64,000 bases of DNA from CAZKVJ01 sp964556225 (GTDB lineage: Bacteria > Actinomycetota > Acidimicrobiia > Acidimicrobiales > Ilumatobacteraceae): positions 1 through 64,000 of the forward strand of contig CAZKVJ010000002.1 in assembly GCA_964556225.1 (NCBI GenBank), read 5' to 3'. This document shows, piece by piece, positions 41,277 to 50,971 of the stretch. The position numbers were made by a program, and so were the translations under genes. Each line of letters begins with the position of its first letter. Positions within the stretch are counted from its first letter, which is position 1. Below the pieces are notes generated by a model. That model saw only the letters and a program-made list of their open reading frames with translations, ran no database searches and had not been told where the DNA came from.

Positions 41277-43863
41277 TCGGGGCGAGCAGGTGGCGGCGCA
41301 GGGTGACGAGCTCGGCGGCGGGGGTGCCGCCCGCCCACGGGTCGGCGGCCACCACCCGCTCGTAGGCCTCCCACTCGACCCGCACGCCGGCCAGGTCACC
41401 GGCTCCGGCGCGTGCCCGCATCCGCAGGCCGACGAGCGCCTCGTGGCCGGGAAGCACCCGCAGCCCGACGGCGGTCGCGCCCAGCGCGCCGTCGACGTCG
41501 CCGATGTCGAGGCAGCGCTCCGCCAGCTCCTGGGCCAGCGCTGTCGCCAGCATGGTCAGGTCCGTCGTGTGGCCCTCGGCGTCGGTCCACGTTGCGTCGC
41601 AGCCGGCCAGCGGCACCTCGCGGACCAGCTCGAGTGCGGGCCGCAACGTCACCACCGCGTCGATCGATGGCTGACGGCGGGCGTGGGCCATCCGGGCCCG
41701 CACGACGTCGGCGTCGGTGACCACGAGCGGGTGCAGCGGCAGCAGATCGTTGAGCGTCCGGGCGATCCACTCCTCGCCCTCGGGCGGGCGAACAGCCCGG
41801 GCCAGGGCTCGCCGGGCCTCCGACACCACATTGGCGAACGTGGCGTCACGGACCTCGACGTCCCACAGCGCGGACCGTGCGCTCGACCGGCTGGGGTGCT
41901 CTCGGTGCAGCGCCAGCCAGGCCACCAGCTCGAGTGCCTTGCCCTTCTCCACCGACACCTCGCACCCGGACGCATCCTCCACCCGCAGCGGCCCGAGCAG
42001 CCGCACCATCAGAGCCCTCGGCGGCTCGACGAACGATCCGACGGACGGACCCGGCTCCTGGCGCAGCTGGAGCGGTGGGCCGGCGATGTCCGACGGCAGG
42101 TCGTCCGGCGTCGGCGTCGTGCGCTCGAGCAGCTCGCGAACTGCGGCGATGTCATCGGCGCCCACCCCGACCGGCGTCAGCGAGACCCCGAACGGTTGGA
42201 GCGTCCACGACTGCGCTCCCGCCGCCAGCACGCAGCCGGCCCCGGCCAGTCGAGCTCCCACGACGACGCCCAGACCGCGCCCCGACGGCGTCGTGAGCGT
42301 CGCCAGCTCCCTCACCGCCACATCGCCAGCCGCTTCCGGGCCGACCACCACCACTGCAGGGTCCCAGGCTTCGTCCGGCGAGCGGCCGCGCAGCGCGAAC
42401 GTCGTCGAGCCGCCCGCGGTGGCGGCCGCCGTGACGCCGACCAGCGGTGCCACGAGCTCGATGGCGGCATCGACGTCGTCGACCATCGTCACCTTCGACC
42501 CTCCCACCCCGGCGTCGATGCCGACCGCCACCACGGTCACCACGTCGGCGAGCGGCGACACGGCGAGCGAGCCGAGCACGGCCCGGAGCACATCGGCAAC
42601 GGTGTCAGCGGGGCCATCGATCGCCAGTGACCCGATGCCCTCCACGTCGAGGTACACCTCGCCCTCGACGCTGCCACCGAGGTGGATCAACGTGGGGCAG
42701 GGCACTGCCGCGCCACGGGCCGCCGGTGCCAGCTCCACCAGGTCGACCCGCCCCGGGAGCATCCACCGGTCCGGCGCGAGCGACTCGAAGGGCGCCACCG
42801 CCTCGGCCGGCCCGGAGAGCTGGAGCAGGATCCGCCCATCGGCCCGGTCGATCGCCAGCTGGACCACCACCGGCCGTCCCCGCAGGCTGACGGCGGCAGC
42901 CCGCAGCGCGACATCGAGGCGGGCCACGCGCTCGGTGGCGCCGACGCGGCGCAGCACCGTCTCCGTCCCCGCCGTCGCCGCCGTCGGATCGGCCAGGCGC
43001 GCACCCGACCGCAGGGCGCGCCGGCGGTGCAGCTCGACGGCCGTGATCGCCCCGCCGGCGAGCAGCACCGCGCCGGCGAGGCCGGTCGGCAGCCCGCCGG
43101 CACGATTCGACGACGGCGCGCCAGGCCCGCACACCGGAGCCGGATCTGCCCCCACGGTGGGCGTCGACACGCTCGCCGGGACCACCGGCGCCACGGTCGG
43201 CGCCGCCTCGACCGGCGCTGCCACCTGCGGCTCGGCCGTGACCGGTGCCGGCACGACGGTCTCCGACGTGATCGGCGCCGTGGATGGAACCGGCACCTCG
43301 AGCTGCCAGCCGGGCAGGATCAGGTTCGGATCGTCGAAGACCCGCCCGTCGAAGCTGCGGCCGGCGTTCGCCTCGAAGATCGTCCGCCAGCCGCTCCCGT
43401 CGCCGTACACGCGCTCGGCGATGCCGCTCAACGTGTCCCCGGACTGCACCGTGACGGTGGCGCCACGCGCCGACGACACCCGGGCCAGCAGCGACACCAG
43501 GATCGCCGCGCCAGTGACGATCGCCGCCGCCGTGCGCTGGCTGCCGCCGAGCACCCGGGCCTGCGGCGGTGGCCGATGCGCCAGGCGGGCGGCGGCGTCG
43601 AGCACGACCGCCACGGCGACCCGCGCCCACGCGGCCCACACCACCAGCGCCAGCACCGCCACCACCACGTCCGGGTCGACAGCGCCGGCGTGCACGAGGC
43701 CGCCGGGCGCCGGCCAGCCCAGCTCCCACGGGGCGCCAACCGTCGCCCCGAGGGCGACGGGCACCCCGATCAGGAGGCCGAGGCCGAGCAGGCTCGTGGC
43801 CAGGGCGCCCACGATGCGCCCAGCGGTCGGCGAGGTGATCGGACGAGGCGTGGTGGTGGTCAT
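41269..43863 (-). CDS. LysM and BTAD domain membrane protein, Tad locus 2
   Basis: An 864-residue protein with three N-terminal membrane helices (about 16-40, 64-92, 111-128), an extracytoplasmic LysM domain (about 136-190, [23 protein letters not shown]), a Pro/Ala/Val-rich linker, a fourth helix (about 255-277), and a long region ending in an OmpR/SARP-like winged-helix segment ([32 protein letters not shown]) plus a C-terminal BTAD helical domain. So a cell-wall-binding domain and a SARP-type regulator-like module occur in one polypeptide on opposite sides of the membrane. It follows the Tad locus 2 genes by about 35 bp and points the same way. Role unknown. Confidence 0.75.
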   Translation of the reverse strand: MTTTTPRPITSPTAGRIVGALATSLLGLGLLIGVPVALGATVGAPWELGWPAPGGLVHAGAVDPDVVVAVLALVVWAAWARVAVAVVLDAAARLAHRPPPQARVLGGSQRTAAAIVTGAAILVSLLARVSSARGATVTVQSGDTLSGIAERVYGDGSGWRTIFEANAGRSFDGRVFDDPNLILPGWQLEVPVPSTAPITSETVVPAPVTAEPQVAAPVEAAPTVAPVVPASVSTPTVGADPAPVCGPGAPSSNRAGGLPTGLAGAVLLAGGAITAVELHRRRALRSGARLADPTAATAGTETVLRRVGATERVARLDVALRAAAVSLRGRPVVVQLAIDRADGRILLQLSGPAEAVAPFESLAPDRWMLPGRVDLVELAPAARGAAVPCPTLIHLGGSVEGEVYLDVEGIGSLAIDGPADTVADVLRAVLGSLAVSPLADVVTVVAVGIDAGVGGSKVTMVDDVDAAIELVAPLVGVTAAATAGGSTTFALRGRSPDEAWDPAVVVVGPEAAGDVAVRELATLTTPSGRGLGVVVGARLAGAGCVLAAGAQSWTLQPFGVSLTPVGVGADDIAAVRELLERTTPTPDDLPSDIAGPPLQLRQEPGPSVGSFVEPPRALMVRLLGPLRVEDASGCEVSVEKGKALELVAWLALHREHPSRSSARSALWDVEVRDATFANVVSEARRALARAVRPPEGEEWIARTLNDLLPLHPLVVTDADVVRARMAHARRQPSIDAVVTLRPALELVREVPLAGCDATWTDAEGHTTDLTMLATALAQELAERCLDIGDVDGALGATAVGLRVLPGHEALVGLRMRARAGAGDLAGVRVEWEAYERVVAADPWAGGTPAAELVTLRRHLLAPTP

Positions 43864-43898
43864 GCGGGGACCTCCGCGTGAGAGTTGGCAGCGCCCCG

Positions 43899-44282
43899 TC
43901 AGCCGATGACGGGACGGGCGGACCTGGTGGCCGAGACGGTCATGGCATCGATGCCGACGAGATGGAGCAGGGTGAGGTGCTCGCGCGCGGTCACGGTCAC
44001 GGTGACCTCGTCACCCACGACGAGGACGGTGCCGGCCACACCGTGGGCGCGGAGGTAGTCGGCGGCGGCGGCTCGGGCGCGCAGCGGCTCCAGGTGGGGC
44101 TCCCCGGCGCGGATGCCGACCACCTCCTGGGCGCCACGGCGGGCAGCGTTCTCGGCGTGGTCGGCGGCGCTCACGTGCGCGCCGACCACCCGCCCCCCGT
44201 CCACGACGAGGCCGGCGCAGACGACGAGCATGACGGTGAGCATCACCACGAACGCGCTGACCGAACCTCGGTCGCGGCTCAC
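43899..44282 (-). CDS. TadG/Rv3654c-like pilus protein, Tad locus 2
   Basis: A 127-residue protein: [32 protein letters not shown] is a helicase-like pilus-locus N-terminus (Rv3654c/TadG type), followed by [22 protein letters not shown] and a small beta domain [16 protein letters not shown]. The GTG at 44282 overlaps the stop of the preceding TadE-like gene (GTGA). It is the last small pilus gene before the LysM-BTAD protein. Confidence 0.7.
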   Translation of the reverse strand: MSRDRGSVSAFVVMLTVMLVVCAGLVVDGGRVVGAHVSAADHAENAARRGAQEVVGIRAGEPHLEPLRARAAAADYLRAHGVAGTVLVVGDEVTVTVTAREHLTLLHLVGIDAMTVSATRSARPVIG

Positions 44283-44683
44283 GGCCCACCCCGGTAGCGG
44301 TCGATGACCTCGGTGCTGACCGCCGACACCGAGCGAGCGTCGGCGCCGAGCAGTCGCAGGCCTTCGGTCGGTACCCGGCACCGGACCTGCACCGTGACGC
44401 TGCCGGCGTGCACGCTCGTGAGCACCTCGGGCTGATCGCACGCCACGCCGTTGCTGGCGAGGTCGGCAAGGACGGCCGCGCGTGCCGTGTCCGCCATCGC
44501 CGGGCGGCTGACCATCGACGCCGCCCGCGCACCCTGGTCGGCGGCGTGTTGAACCTGCTCCACCGTCTGGCCGGCGCGACCGCCGAACACCACGAAGGCC
44601 AGGAGTGCGACCAAGAGCGGCGCGAGCGCCACGAGCTCGACGGTGGCGCTCCCGTGATCGGCCGTGCGGCAACGTGACGTCAT
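44279..44683 (-). CDS. TadE-like minor pilin, Tad locus 2 (second)
   Basis: A 134-residue TadE-like protein: TADHGSATVELVALAPLLVALLAFVVFGGR has the conserved Glu and a single helix, followed by EQVQHAADQGARAASMVSRPAMA and a beta domain with two Cys (VACDQ, VRCRV). ATG at 44683 starts the basic N-terminus directly before the helix; the longer open frame overlaps the preceding gene and was dropped. Confidence 0.7.
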   Translation of the reverse strand: MTSRCRTADHGSATVELVALAPLLVALLAFVVFGGRAGQTVEQVQHAADQGARAASMVSRPAMADTARAAVLADLASNGVACDQPEVLTSVHAGSVTVQVRCRVPTEGLRLLGADARSVSAVSTEVIDRYRGGP

Positions 44684-44687
44684 CGGC

Positions 44688-45089
44688 TCACCGCTCGGGC
44701 TCGGGCACGAACCGCTCGACGGGCTCGTGGGCCTGCCGGCGCACCGTCGAGGGGAACAGCGGGACCACGCTCGGCACCCTGACCTCCACCGCCACGACGA
44801 CCTCACCACCCGTGATGGCGGCTACGGGTGCTTCGTCCAGGCGCCCACCGAGCTCCGCCACCGTCGCGCCCGCCACCTCGGCCGCGTCCGCGAGCGAGGC
44901 ACCATGCGCGGCTCCGGCCGCGGCTCCCTGCGCCGCCGCCGACGAGGCGACGTTGGCGGCGTGGAGGGCGAGCGCGGCCTGCACCCCGATGAGAGTGAGC
45001 GTCAGCACGACCGGTACCACGAGGACGTGCTCCACGACGGCCTCACCGCGATCGCGGCGGCGGCGAGAATTGTCCCTGGGGGCCGTCAC
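44688..45089 (-). CDS. tadE: TadE-like minor pilin, Tad locus 2 (first)
   Basis: A 133-residue TadE-like protein: RRDRGEAVVEHVLVVPVVLTLTLIGVQAALALHAANVASSAAAQGAAAG has the Glu-containing helix and the following amphipathic segment. The rest is beta-rich (EVVVAVEVRVPSVVPLF). GTG start overlapping the end of the Flp-like gene. Confidence 0.7.
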   Translation of the reverse strand: MTAPRDNSRRRRDRGEAVVEHVLVVPVVLTLTLIGVQAALALHAANVASSAAAQGAAAGAAHGASLADAAEVAGATVAELGGRLDEAPVAAITGGEVVVAVEVRVPSVVPLFPSTVRRQAHEPVERFVPEPER

Positions 45090-45280
45090 CCCAGGTCCAA
45101 CCCGTTGGCCTTCTCGCGCACCCGCGTCGAGATGATCGCCCCCACCGCGATGGCGAGCGCGACCAGTGCGGCCGCCATGACGACCGTCGTGGCGCTGACC
45201 TCGCCCCGATCCTGGTCGGCGGACCGGGCGGCCAGGAAGCGGACCAGGTAGTACTGCCAGAGCTGGCTGGTGACCGACAT
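45086..45280 (-). CDS. Flp-pilin-like small membrane protein, Tad locus 2
   Basis: A 64-residue protein with one hydrophobic helix (SATTVVMAAALVALAIAVGAIISTRV) preceded by RGEVSATT, so Glu lies before the helix as in Flp pilins. GAGAGGAGC before the ATG at 45280 is the best ribosome site in the locus, which fits the main structural pilin. It is the counterpart of the DUF4244 protein in Tad locus 1 but not closely similar to it. Confidence 0.65.
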   Translation of the reverse strand: MSVTSQLWQYYLVRFLAARSADQDRGEVSATTVVMAAALVALAIAVGAIISTRVREKANGLDLG

Positions 45281-45308
45281 CGGCGTGCTCCTCTCGGTTG
45301 GGGTGGGT

Positions 45309-46190
45309 TCACCACCCTGCGGTGATCACCTGCAGGGCTGGGTAGCCGAGCAGCCCCACGAAGCCGACGAACATGAGGACCGTGGGCATCCCCATGCGCT
45401 CGGTGGCCGACTGGGCGTCGGCCTCGATCCGGGCCATCTGGTGGGCGCGCAACGCCGAGGCCTTGGCGGCGAGCGACGACCGGATGCGAGCGCCGTGCTC
45501 ACCGGCGAGACGCACGCTCGACGCCAGCTCGACCAGCTCGTCGATCCCCCAGCGCTCACCCAGCTCGCCGAAACAGATCCAGGGTGTTCGGCGCACGGTG
45601 CGGGCCCGTACCAGCTCGTCGCGCAGCGCGGCGAACGCCCATCCGTCACCGGCCTCGGCCGCTGCCGTCAACGATGTCTCGATCCCTGCCCCGCCGGCGA
45701 GCAGCACGTTCACGAGGTCGAGGTAGCTCGACAGCGCATGCCGGAAGCTCCGCCGTCGCGCCGCTGCCTGAGAGCGCGCGGTGAGGTCCGGGACGAAGAA
45801 GCCCACGGTCGCCGCTGCGAGCACCAGGCCGAGCGCCGTCATCGGTGCGCCCAGCCCCGTGGCCACGAGCGCGGCACCGAGCACGCCGCCGATCGTCGTC
45901 AGCGCGACCGCCGTAGCCAGCTTGTCCACGGCGTGTCGAGCCGGTGTGCGGCCGAGCACGGCGAGGTCTCGCGCCCCGACGGTTCCCGGTGCCGATGCGA
46001 CCAGATCGGCCATGGGGGCGGGCAGCGAGACGGTCCGGCCCGACGTTCCACTGACTGTTGTGCCGGCCACTCCCACCCGGTCGAGACGGGCGAGCGCGGC
46101 GGCCAGCGGCACCCTCCGCTGCGAGGTGGAGCGTGCGATCACCGCGATCCCGCACCCGACACCGGCACCGACCACGAGTGCACCGATCAT
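45309..46190 (-). CDS. tadC: TadC-like platform protein, Tad locus 2
   Basis: A 293-residue F-domain membrane protein: an N-terminal helix (1-20), two central helices (about 93-128), the F domain RHALSSYLDLVNVLLAGGAGIETSLTAAAEAG with ELASSVRLAGEHGARI, and a C-terminal helix MGMPTVLMFVGFVGLLGYPALQVI. Full-length compared with the short TadC of locus 1. Its start overlaps the TadB stop. Confidence 0.82.
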   Translation of the reverse strand: MIGALVVGAGVGCGIAVIARSTSQRRVPLAAALARLDRVGVAGTTVSGTSGRTVSLPAPMADLVASAPGTVGARDLAVLGRTPARHAVDKLATAVALTTIGGVLGAALVATGLGAPMTALGLVLAAATVGFFVPDLTARSQAAARRRSFRHALSSYLDLVNVLLAGGAGIETSLTAAAEAGDGWAFAALRDELVRARTVRRTPWICFGELGERWGIDELVELASSVRLAGEHGARIRSSLAAKASALRAHQMARIEADAQSATERMGMPTVLMFVGFVGLLGYPALQVITAGW

Positions 46191-47041
46191 GCCGTGTGCT
46201 CCGTGACCCGACGACGGACGAAGCGCTCCGGGGCCGCGAGGTGGCTCATGCGGTCCATGGCGACGAAGGCCCCCGCGAACAGCCCGAGGATCACGGTCAG
46301 GGCCAGCTGACCGGAGGGTGTGTCGTAGGCGCGGAGGTACTCCCGATCCATCACCAGCAGGCCAGTCACGAAGACGACGACGACGCCGACGATGATGCGA
46401 ACCGCCGTACGGCTCCTCGCCCGACCCACCCAGATCCGGGTGCGCATCCGCGCGTCGTCACGTGCACAGCCGGCGAGGTGGCCGAGCAGCGTGCCGAGCT
46501 CGCGGGCCTCCTTCTCCGAGGCGACGACCAGAGCAGCCACGACGAAGTCGGCCAAGGGGTGATCGACGTCGTCGGCGAAGCGGCGCAGCGCGACGCTCAG
46601 CGGCTCGTACTCGACCCGGGCCGCCAGGCGACTCACCGCCTCGGCGATCGGCGTCGGCGCGACGGCAGCAGACGCGCCGATCGCGTGCTCGAGACCGTTG
46701 GCGGCGGCGAGCGTGTCGCGGAGCTGCTCGGTCCAGCCGGCGATCGCCTCGACCCGCGCCAGCTCCCGACGGTGCGCACCACGCCCGCGCCACCAGGTCG
46801 GCGCGATCCAGCCGGCGAGTGCGCCGGCGCCGAGCGCAACCGGCCAGCCGGTGAGCACCCCGGCGGCAGCGCCGAGCCCGGCAGCCAGCGTGGATCGCAC
46901 CAGGAGCTGGTCCACCCCACGGCCCGTCCGATGCGCCCACCGGGCGAGCGGCACCACCTCGGCGCCCCGAGCGCCGGCGACCACGAGCAGGGCTCCGAGA
47001 CCGAGGAGCGACCCCAGCACGAGGACCACCACGGCGCTCAT
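46187..47041 (-). CDS. tadB: TadB-like platform protein, Tad locus 2
   Basis: A 284-residue F-domain protein: N-terminal helix (2-22), a second pair of helices (about 48-80), the F domain AGWTEQLRDTLAAANGLEHAIGASAAVAPTPIAEAV, VASEKEARELGTLLGHLAGCARDDARMRTRI, and two C-terminal helices (about 208-252). The ATG at 47041 overlaps the tadA stop; an in-frame ATG 12 bp further upstream lies inside tadA. Confidence 0.82.
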   Translation of the reverse strand: MSAVVVLVLGSLLGLGALLVVAGARGAEVVPLARWAHRTGRGVDQLLVRSTLAAGLGAAAGVLTGWPVALGAGALAGWIAPTWWRGRGAHRRELARVEAIAGWTEQLRDTLAAANGLEHAIGASAAVAPTPIAEAVSRLAARVEYEPLSVALRRFADDVDHPLADFVVAALVVASEKEARELGTLLGHLAGCARDDARMRTRIWVGRARSRTAVRIIVGVVVVFVTGLLVMDREYLRAYDTPSGQLALTVILGLFAGAFVAMDRMSHLAAPERFVRRRVTEHTA

Positions 47042-48339
47042 CGCCGCCGCCACCCAGCGTCGAGCAGCGCAGCGTCGAAGCCGTGCTGCTCGAGCAGCGC
47101 CAGCGTGGCGTCACGCAGCGGGTAGGCAGGAAGCGCCGGGGCCTGGCCGAGGCTGCGGAAGATCTCGTTCGAGACGATCATCGTCCCCTCTGCGTCGACG
47201 ACCTCGCGCACGCTCGTGATCCGGCGCACACCACCCCCGTGCTCGACCTGCACCACGAGATGGACCGCGGTCGCCACGAGCAGGTTCACGGTCTCGACCG
47301 GCAGCCCCGTCCCGGCCATGGCGACGTACGCGGCCAGCTTCGGGAACACGCTGCGGGTGGAGTCGGCGTGCATCGTGCACATCGAGCCGTTGTTGCCCTG
47401 GCTCATCGCCATCAGCATCGGAAACGCCTCCGCACCGCGGACCTCGCCGACGATCACCCGGTCGGGGTCCATCCGCAGCGCCATCCGGGTGAGGTCGGCC
47501 ATCGAGATCTCGCCCTGCCCCTCGATGTTCGCGGGCCGGGCCTGCAACATGTCGTGGTCCGGATGGCGGTCGGCGAAGCGGTCCAGGCCGAGCTCGTACG
47601 CGTCCTCGATGGTGACGAGGCGCTCATGGCTCGGTACCTCGTTCAGCAGTGCACGCAGCAGCGTGGTCTTGCCGCTGCCGGTGCCGCCGGCGATGACGAG
47701 GTTCCGCCGGGCCCGCACGGCGGCGGCGAGGAACGAGCTGAGCGTGCGGTCCATCAGACCCCGGTCCTCGAGCTCCTCCAGCGACGACAGCTCGAAGCGG
47801 TGACGGCGGATGACGAGGCTCGGCCGGGCGGCCACCTCCATCACGGCGAACAGTCGCGAGCCGTCGGGGAGCTGGAGGTTGAGCTCCGGGTTGGCGGCGT
47901 CGAAGCGGCGCTCGCTGCGACCCATCCTCGCCCCGACCCGCCGGACCAGCTCGACCAGCTCGTCGTCGGAGTCCACCACGGGCGGACCCGGCATCCGGGT
48001 GCCGTCACGGAGCTTGAGCCACACCGGTGACGAGCCGCGGACGTGGATGTCGCTGATGTCCGGGTCGTCCAACAGGGGCTGGATCCGCCCTAGGCCGAGC
48101 ACCATGTCGAGCACCGCCTCGACCACCGCCGCCTCTCGAGCAGGGTCGAGCGGCTCGTGGCCGTCGGCCAGCTGCTGCGCCGCCAGCAGGTCGAGCTGGC
48201 GGGCCGCCACCGTCCTGGCGTGGTCGCGCTCGGCGAGCGGCGATGCACCCGGGTCAGCGCGCCGGGCGATGCGCTCGTCGACGAGCACCTCACCGACGGT
48301 CGTGGCGAGCCGGCGGACGAGGTCCACGGGTGCGGTCAT
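47038..48339 (-). CDS. tadA: TadA/CpaF-type secretion ATPase, Tad locus 2
   Basis: A 433-residue pilus-assembly ATPase. Walker A GGTGSGKTTLLRAL, Asp box VTIEDAYELGLD, Walker B MDPDRVIVGEVRGAEAF and His box GSMCTMHADSTRSVF are all canonical, and the N-terminal domain has LGRIQPLLDDPDISDIHVRG. It is longer and closer to the CpaF consensus than the locus 1 enzyme, so the two are probably not a recent duplication. Confidence 0.9.
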   Translation of the reverse strand: MTAPVDLVRRLATTVGEVLVDERIARRADPGASPLAERDHARTVAARQLDLLAAQQLADGHEPLDPAREAAVVEAVLDMVLGLGRIQPLLDDPDISDIHVRGSSPVWLKLRDGTRMPGPPVVDSDDELVELVRRVGARMGRSERRFDAANPELNLQLPDGSRLFAVMEVAARPSLVIRRHRFELSSLEELEDRGLMDRTLSSFLAAAVRARRNLVIAGGTGSGKTTLLRALLNEVPSHERLVTIEDAYELGLDRFADRHPDHDMLQARPANIEGQGEISMADLTRMALRMDPDRVIVGEVRGAEAFPMLMAMSQGNNGSMCTMHADSTRSVFPKLAAYVAMAGTGLPVETVNLLVATAVHLVVQVEHGGGVRRITSVREVVDAEGTMIVSNEIFRSLGQAPALPAYPLRDATLALLEQHGFDAALLDAGWRRR

Positions 48340-49037
48340 CGCCGCGCCTCCACAGGATCGGTCGACCGAGGACCGTCGAAGGAGCTGAGGACGACGTCGA
48401 GCGCCCGCTCCCGGCGCCGGTCGCGTCCGTGATCGGGGATCCCCACCGCCGCGACGCCGAGCACCCGCTCGATCTCCGCCGGCGCATACCCCCCGCCGAT
48501 CACCATGGCCCGCCAGTCACCGAGGCCGGTGAGCAGGTCGCGCCGTGCGCTGAGCGCCACCACCGCCTCCAGCTCACCCCTCGTGACCACCAGGCGTCGG
48601 TCGGCACCGGCCACCAGTGGCAGGGCCGGCGAGCCGGGGCGCAGGCGACCGACATCGACGACGACGTCGTGGTCGGCACCGGATCCGAGGCCGGCGGCGA
48701 GGGGCTCGGACGCGGCTCGCAGGGCGGCCTGCGCCGGCTCCGCGGCCGCCGGTCCGACCACGATCGACACCTCGCCCCGACCACCCGGCGGCGGCGCGAC
48801 CTGAGCGAAGGCCCACACGTCGCCGGGGTCGGCGAGCCCGGACCGCGCCGCGCCGGCGAGCTCCGTCAGGCCCGGGCGAGCAGCCAGGCCAAGACGGGCG
48901 GCAAGGCAGCCGCCGTCCGGATCGGCCTCCACCACGACGGCGGGCCGCCCGAGCGCCCGACGCCAGCGAGCGACCAGATCGAGCGCGAGCGCCGTCGCTC
49001 CCGGCGCACCCCGGACGGATCCGACGGTGACCAGCAC
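48336..49037 (-). CDS. TadZ/CpaE-like ATPase-fold protein, Tad locus 2
   Basis: A 233-residue MinD-like protein. The N-terminal MLVTVGSVRGAPGATALALDLVARW replaces the ParA Walker A with GAPGAT, lacking both lysines, so nucleotide hydrolysis is unlikely. VVVEADPDGGCLAARLGL and DVVVDVGRLRPGSPALP correspond to later ParA motifs. GTG start, 3 bp after the CpaB-like gene; its stop overlaps the tadA start. Confidence 0.7.
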   Translation of the reverse strand: MLVTVGSVRGAPGATALALDLVARWRRALGRPAVVVEADPDGGCLAARLGLAARPGLTELAGAARSGLADPGDVWAFAQVAPPPGGRGEVSIVVGPAAAEPAQAALRAASEPLAAGLGSGADHDVVVDVGRLRPGSPALPLVAGADRRLVVTRGELEAVVALSARRDLLTGLGDWRAMVIGGGYAPAEIERVLGVAAVGIPDHGRDRRRERALDVVLSSFDGPRSTDPVEARR

Positions 49038-49040
49038 CGC

Positions 49041-49712
49041 TCAGCCCTCCACCTGGATGAGGCGCACGGACGCTGCGGCGGCGATGCGACTGGCCAGCTC
49101 GAGCGGCACCCGCAGCGTGGCCACGGCGTGGGGATCGACGTCGGTCGGCTCGACCAGCTCCCACACCTCGGCGGTCTCGTCGGCGACTTCGGTCGTGACC
49201 TCGACGGTGCCGTCCGGTGCCGCACCGAGGTCGGGGGCGGCCATCACGACGACTCGCACCAGATCGCCGGCGGCGAGCGACGGCGGGTACTCGCCCGGGC
49301 CCACCGACGCGGCGACGAGCGCCTCCCCGGGGTCGAGCGGCGCCGCCTCGGCGACGATGGCCGGCGTGAGCGGGGTGCCCGCGACCAGGTCGACCCGGAC
49401 CACTCGGCCCAGCAGCTGGCGGGCGTCGTCGCCGGTGACCAGCGTGATGCCGTCGGCGTTCGACACGGTGGCGGCGCGCAGGTCGGCGGCCGTGAGCACA
49501 TGCCCACGGGGCAGGTCGCCGGCCGCCACCACGACGGTCTGCGGAGCGGTCGCCGATCGGTACCACACCAGCCCGCCGAGCGCGCTACCGGCGACGAGCA
49601 GCACGCCGAGCACGGTCTCCGGGACGCGCACCCCGGCGAGGAGGGAGCCACCGCTCCCGCCCCGGCCCGCGCGCGCCCGCGCCGAAGCACCGATCGACAT
49701 CCGATCCTGCAC
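49041..49712 (-). CDS. CpaB/SAF-domain pilus protein, Tad locus 2
   Basis: A 223-residue protein: one membrane helix (about 28-48, ETVLGVLLVAGSALGGLVWY), then a SAF domain TVVVAAGDLPRGHVLTAADLRAATV with GRVVRVDLVAGTPLTPAIV, and a C-terminal RcpC/CpaB-like beta domain. GGCGGGG lies a few bases before the GTG at 49712; an in-frame ATG at 49700 is the alternative. First gene of the locus; its leader contains a strong hairpin at 49735-49767. Confidence 0.75.
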   Translation of the reverse strand: MQDRMSIGASARARAGRGGSGGSLLAGVRVPETVLGVLLVAGSALGGLVWYRSATAPQTVVVAAGDLPRGHVLTAADLRAATVSNADGITLVTGDDARQLLGRVVRVDLVAGTPLTPAIVAEAAPLDPGEALVAASVGPGEYPPSLAAGDLVRVVVMAAPDLGAAPDGTVEVTTEVADETAEVWELVEPTDVDPHAVATLRVPLELASRIAAAASVRLIQVEG

Positions 49713-49734
49713 GTCCCCGCCTTTCGTTGACAGC

Positions 49735-49767
49735 GGCCGGCGGCGGGTTCTGCCCCCGCCGCCGGCC
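49735..49767 (-). promoter_or_regulatory. Very stable hairpin in the leader of Tad locus 2
   Basis: GGCCGGCGGCGGG (49735-49747) and its exact complement (49755-49767) form a 13-bp stem with a 7-base loop, 22 bp before the first start codon of the locus. No T-run follows on either strand. A leader structure controlling translation or transcript stability is possible. Confidence 0.5.
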
Positions 49768-49978
49768 GGTCTCGCTCGGCCCGGTTCCGCCCCACCGAGC
49801 CCTCACACGACCGAGCACTCGCTGGTCATGTGTGCACGGTGATGCTGGTTCCGGAAGGCCCGGTCGCGGAATAGGTCCCCGGACCCCCCACGCTCACGAT
49901 TCGCTCACGGTGCGCCGGCACGTGCCGTGGCCGTCCTCAAGCGGCCGTCTGGCGAGTCGCGGCGGCGCCGCCACGCCG

Positions 49979-49984
49979 TAGCCT
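49979..49984 (+). promoter_or_regulatory. -10-like box of map
   Basis: TAGCCT ends six bases before the ATG at 49991. Confidence 0.4.
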
Positions 49985-49990
49985 GGACCC

Positions 49991-50971
49991 ATGCGCCAGC
50001 TGACCGCACCCGTGACGCTGCCCCAGGCGAACGAGCCGTGCTGGTGCGGCAGCGGCCGCAAGTACAAGCGCTGCCACAAGCCGCTCGAGGGCCGCGTGCT
50101 CCCGGGCGAGGTGAGCCCCATGCGCACCGTGCCCGCCCACATCGCCCGGCCCGACTACGCCGACACTGGCGAGGTGACCCGCCGCCCCGAGCCGGCCGTG
50201 AAGTCGCCCGAGGTGATCGAGCGGATGCGCACCACGTGCTCGATGGCGGCCGAGGTGCTGCGCCTGGCCGGCGAGGCCGTGCGGCCCGGGGTCACCACCG
50301 ACGAGATCGACGTGTACGTGCACGAGCTGTGCATCGAGCGCGACGCCTATCCGAGCCCGCTCAACTACCACGGGTACCCGAAGAGCGTGTGCACGAGCGT
50401 CAACGAGGTGATCTGCCACGGCATCCCGGACAGCCGGGCGCTGCGAGACGGCGAGATCGTCAACCTCGACGTGACGCTGTACTTCGGCGGCGTGCACGGC
50501 GACACCAACGCCACGTTCGCGGTCGGCGACATCGATCCCACCAGCCGCTCGCTCATCGACGTGACCGAGGAGTGCCTGTGGCGCGGCATCGAGGCCGTGG
50601 TGCCCGGCCGGCCGGTGAGCGACATCGGCAAGGCCATCGAGTCCCACGCCAAGGCCCACCGCTACGGGGTGGTCCGGGCGTTCATCGGCCACGGCATCGG
50701 CGAGCAGTTCCACACCGACGTGCAGGTGCTGCACTACTACGACCCCCGCGCCAACACGGTGATGCGGCCGGGGATGACGTTCACGATCGAGCCGATGATC
50801 ACGCTCGGCACGTGGCAGCACCGCAGCTGGGACGACGGTTGGACCGCGGTCACCGCCGACGGCAAGCGGACCGCTCAGTTCGAGCACACGGTGCTGGTCA
50901 CCGATGACGGCGTCGAGGTGCTCACGGCGGTGCCGGGGGCGGTGTCGGCCGTCGCGCCGTGGCGCCGCTGA
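49991..50971 (+). CDS. map: Type I methionine aminopeptidase with SEC-C zinc motif
   Basis: A 326-residue enzyme that removes N-terminal Met. The N-terminal SEC-C-like motif EPCWCGSGRKYKRCH (Cys-Cys-Cys-His) marks the type Ic form. The pita-bread domain has NYHGYPKSVCTSVNEVICHGIP, metal ligands in NLDVTLYFGGVHGDTNAT, GHGIGEQFHTD, TIEPMITLG and QFEHTVLVTDDG, all intact. Its 3' end overlaps the convergent membrane-protein gene by 97 bp. Confidence 0.93.
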   Translation: MRQLTAPVTLPQANEPCWCGSGRKYKRCHKPLEGRVLPGEVSPMRTVPAHIARPDYADTGEVTRRPEPAVKSPEVIERMRTTCSMAAEVLRLAGEAVRPGVTTDEIDVYVHELCIERDAYPSPLNYHGYPKSVCTSVNEVICHGIPDSRALRDGEIVNLDVTLYFGGVHGDTNATFAVGDIDPTSRSLIDVTEECLWRGIEAVVPGRPVSDIGKAIESHAKAHRYGVVRAFIGHGIGEQFHTDVQVLHYYDPRANTVMRPGMTFTIEPMITLGTWQHRSWDDGWTAVTADGKRTAQFEHTVLVTDDGVEVLTAVPGAVSAVAPWRR

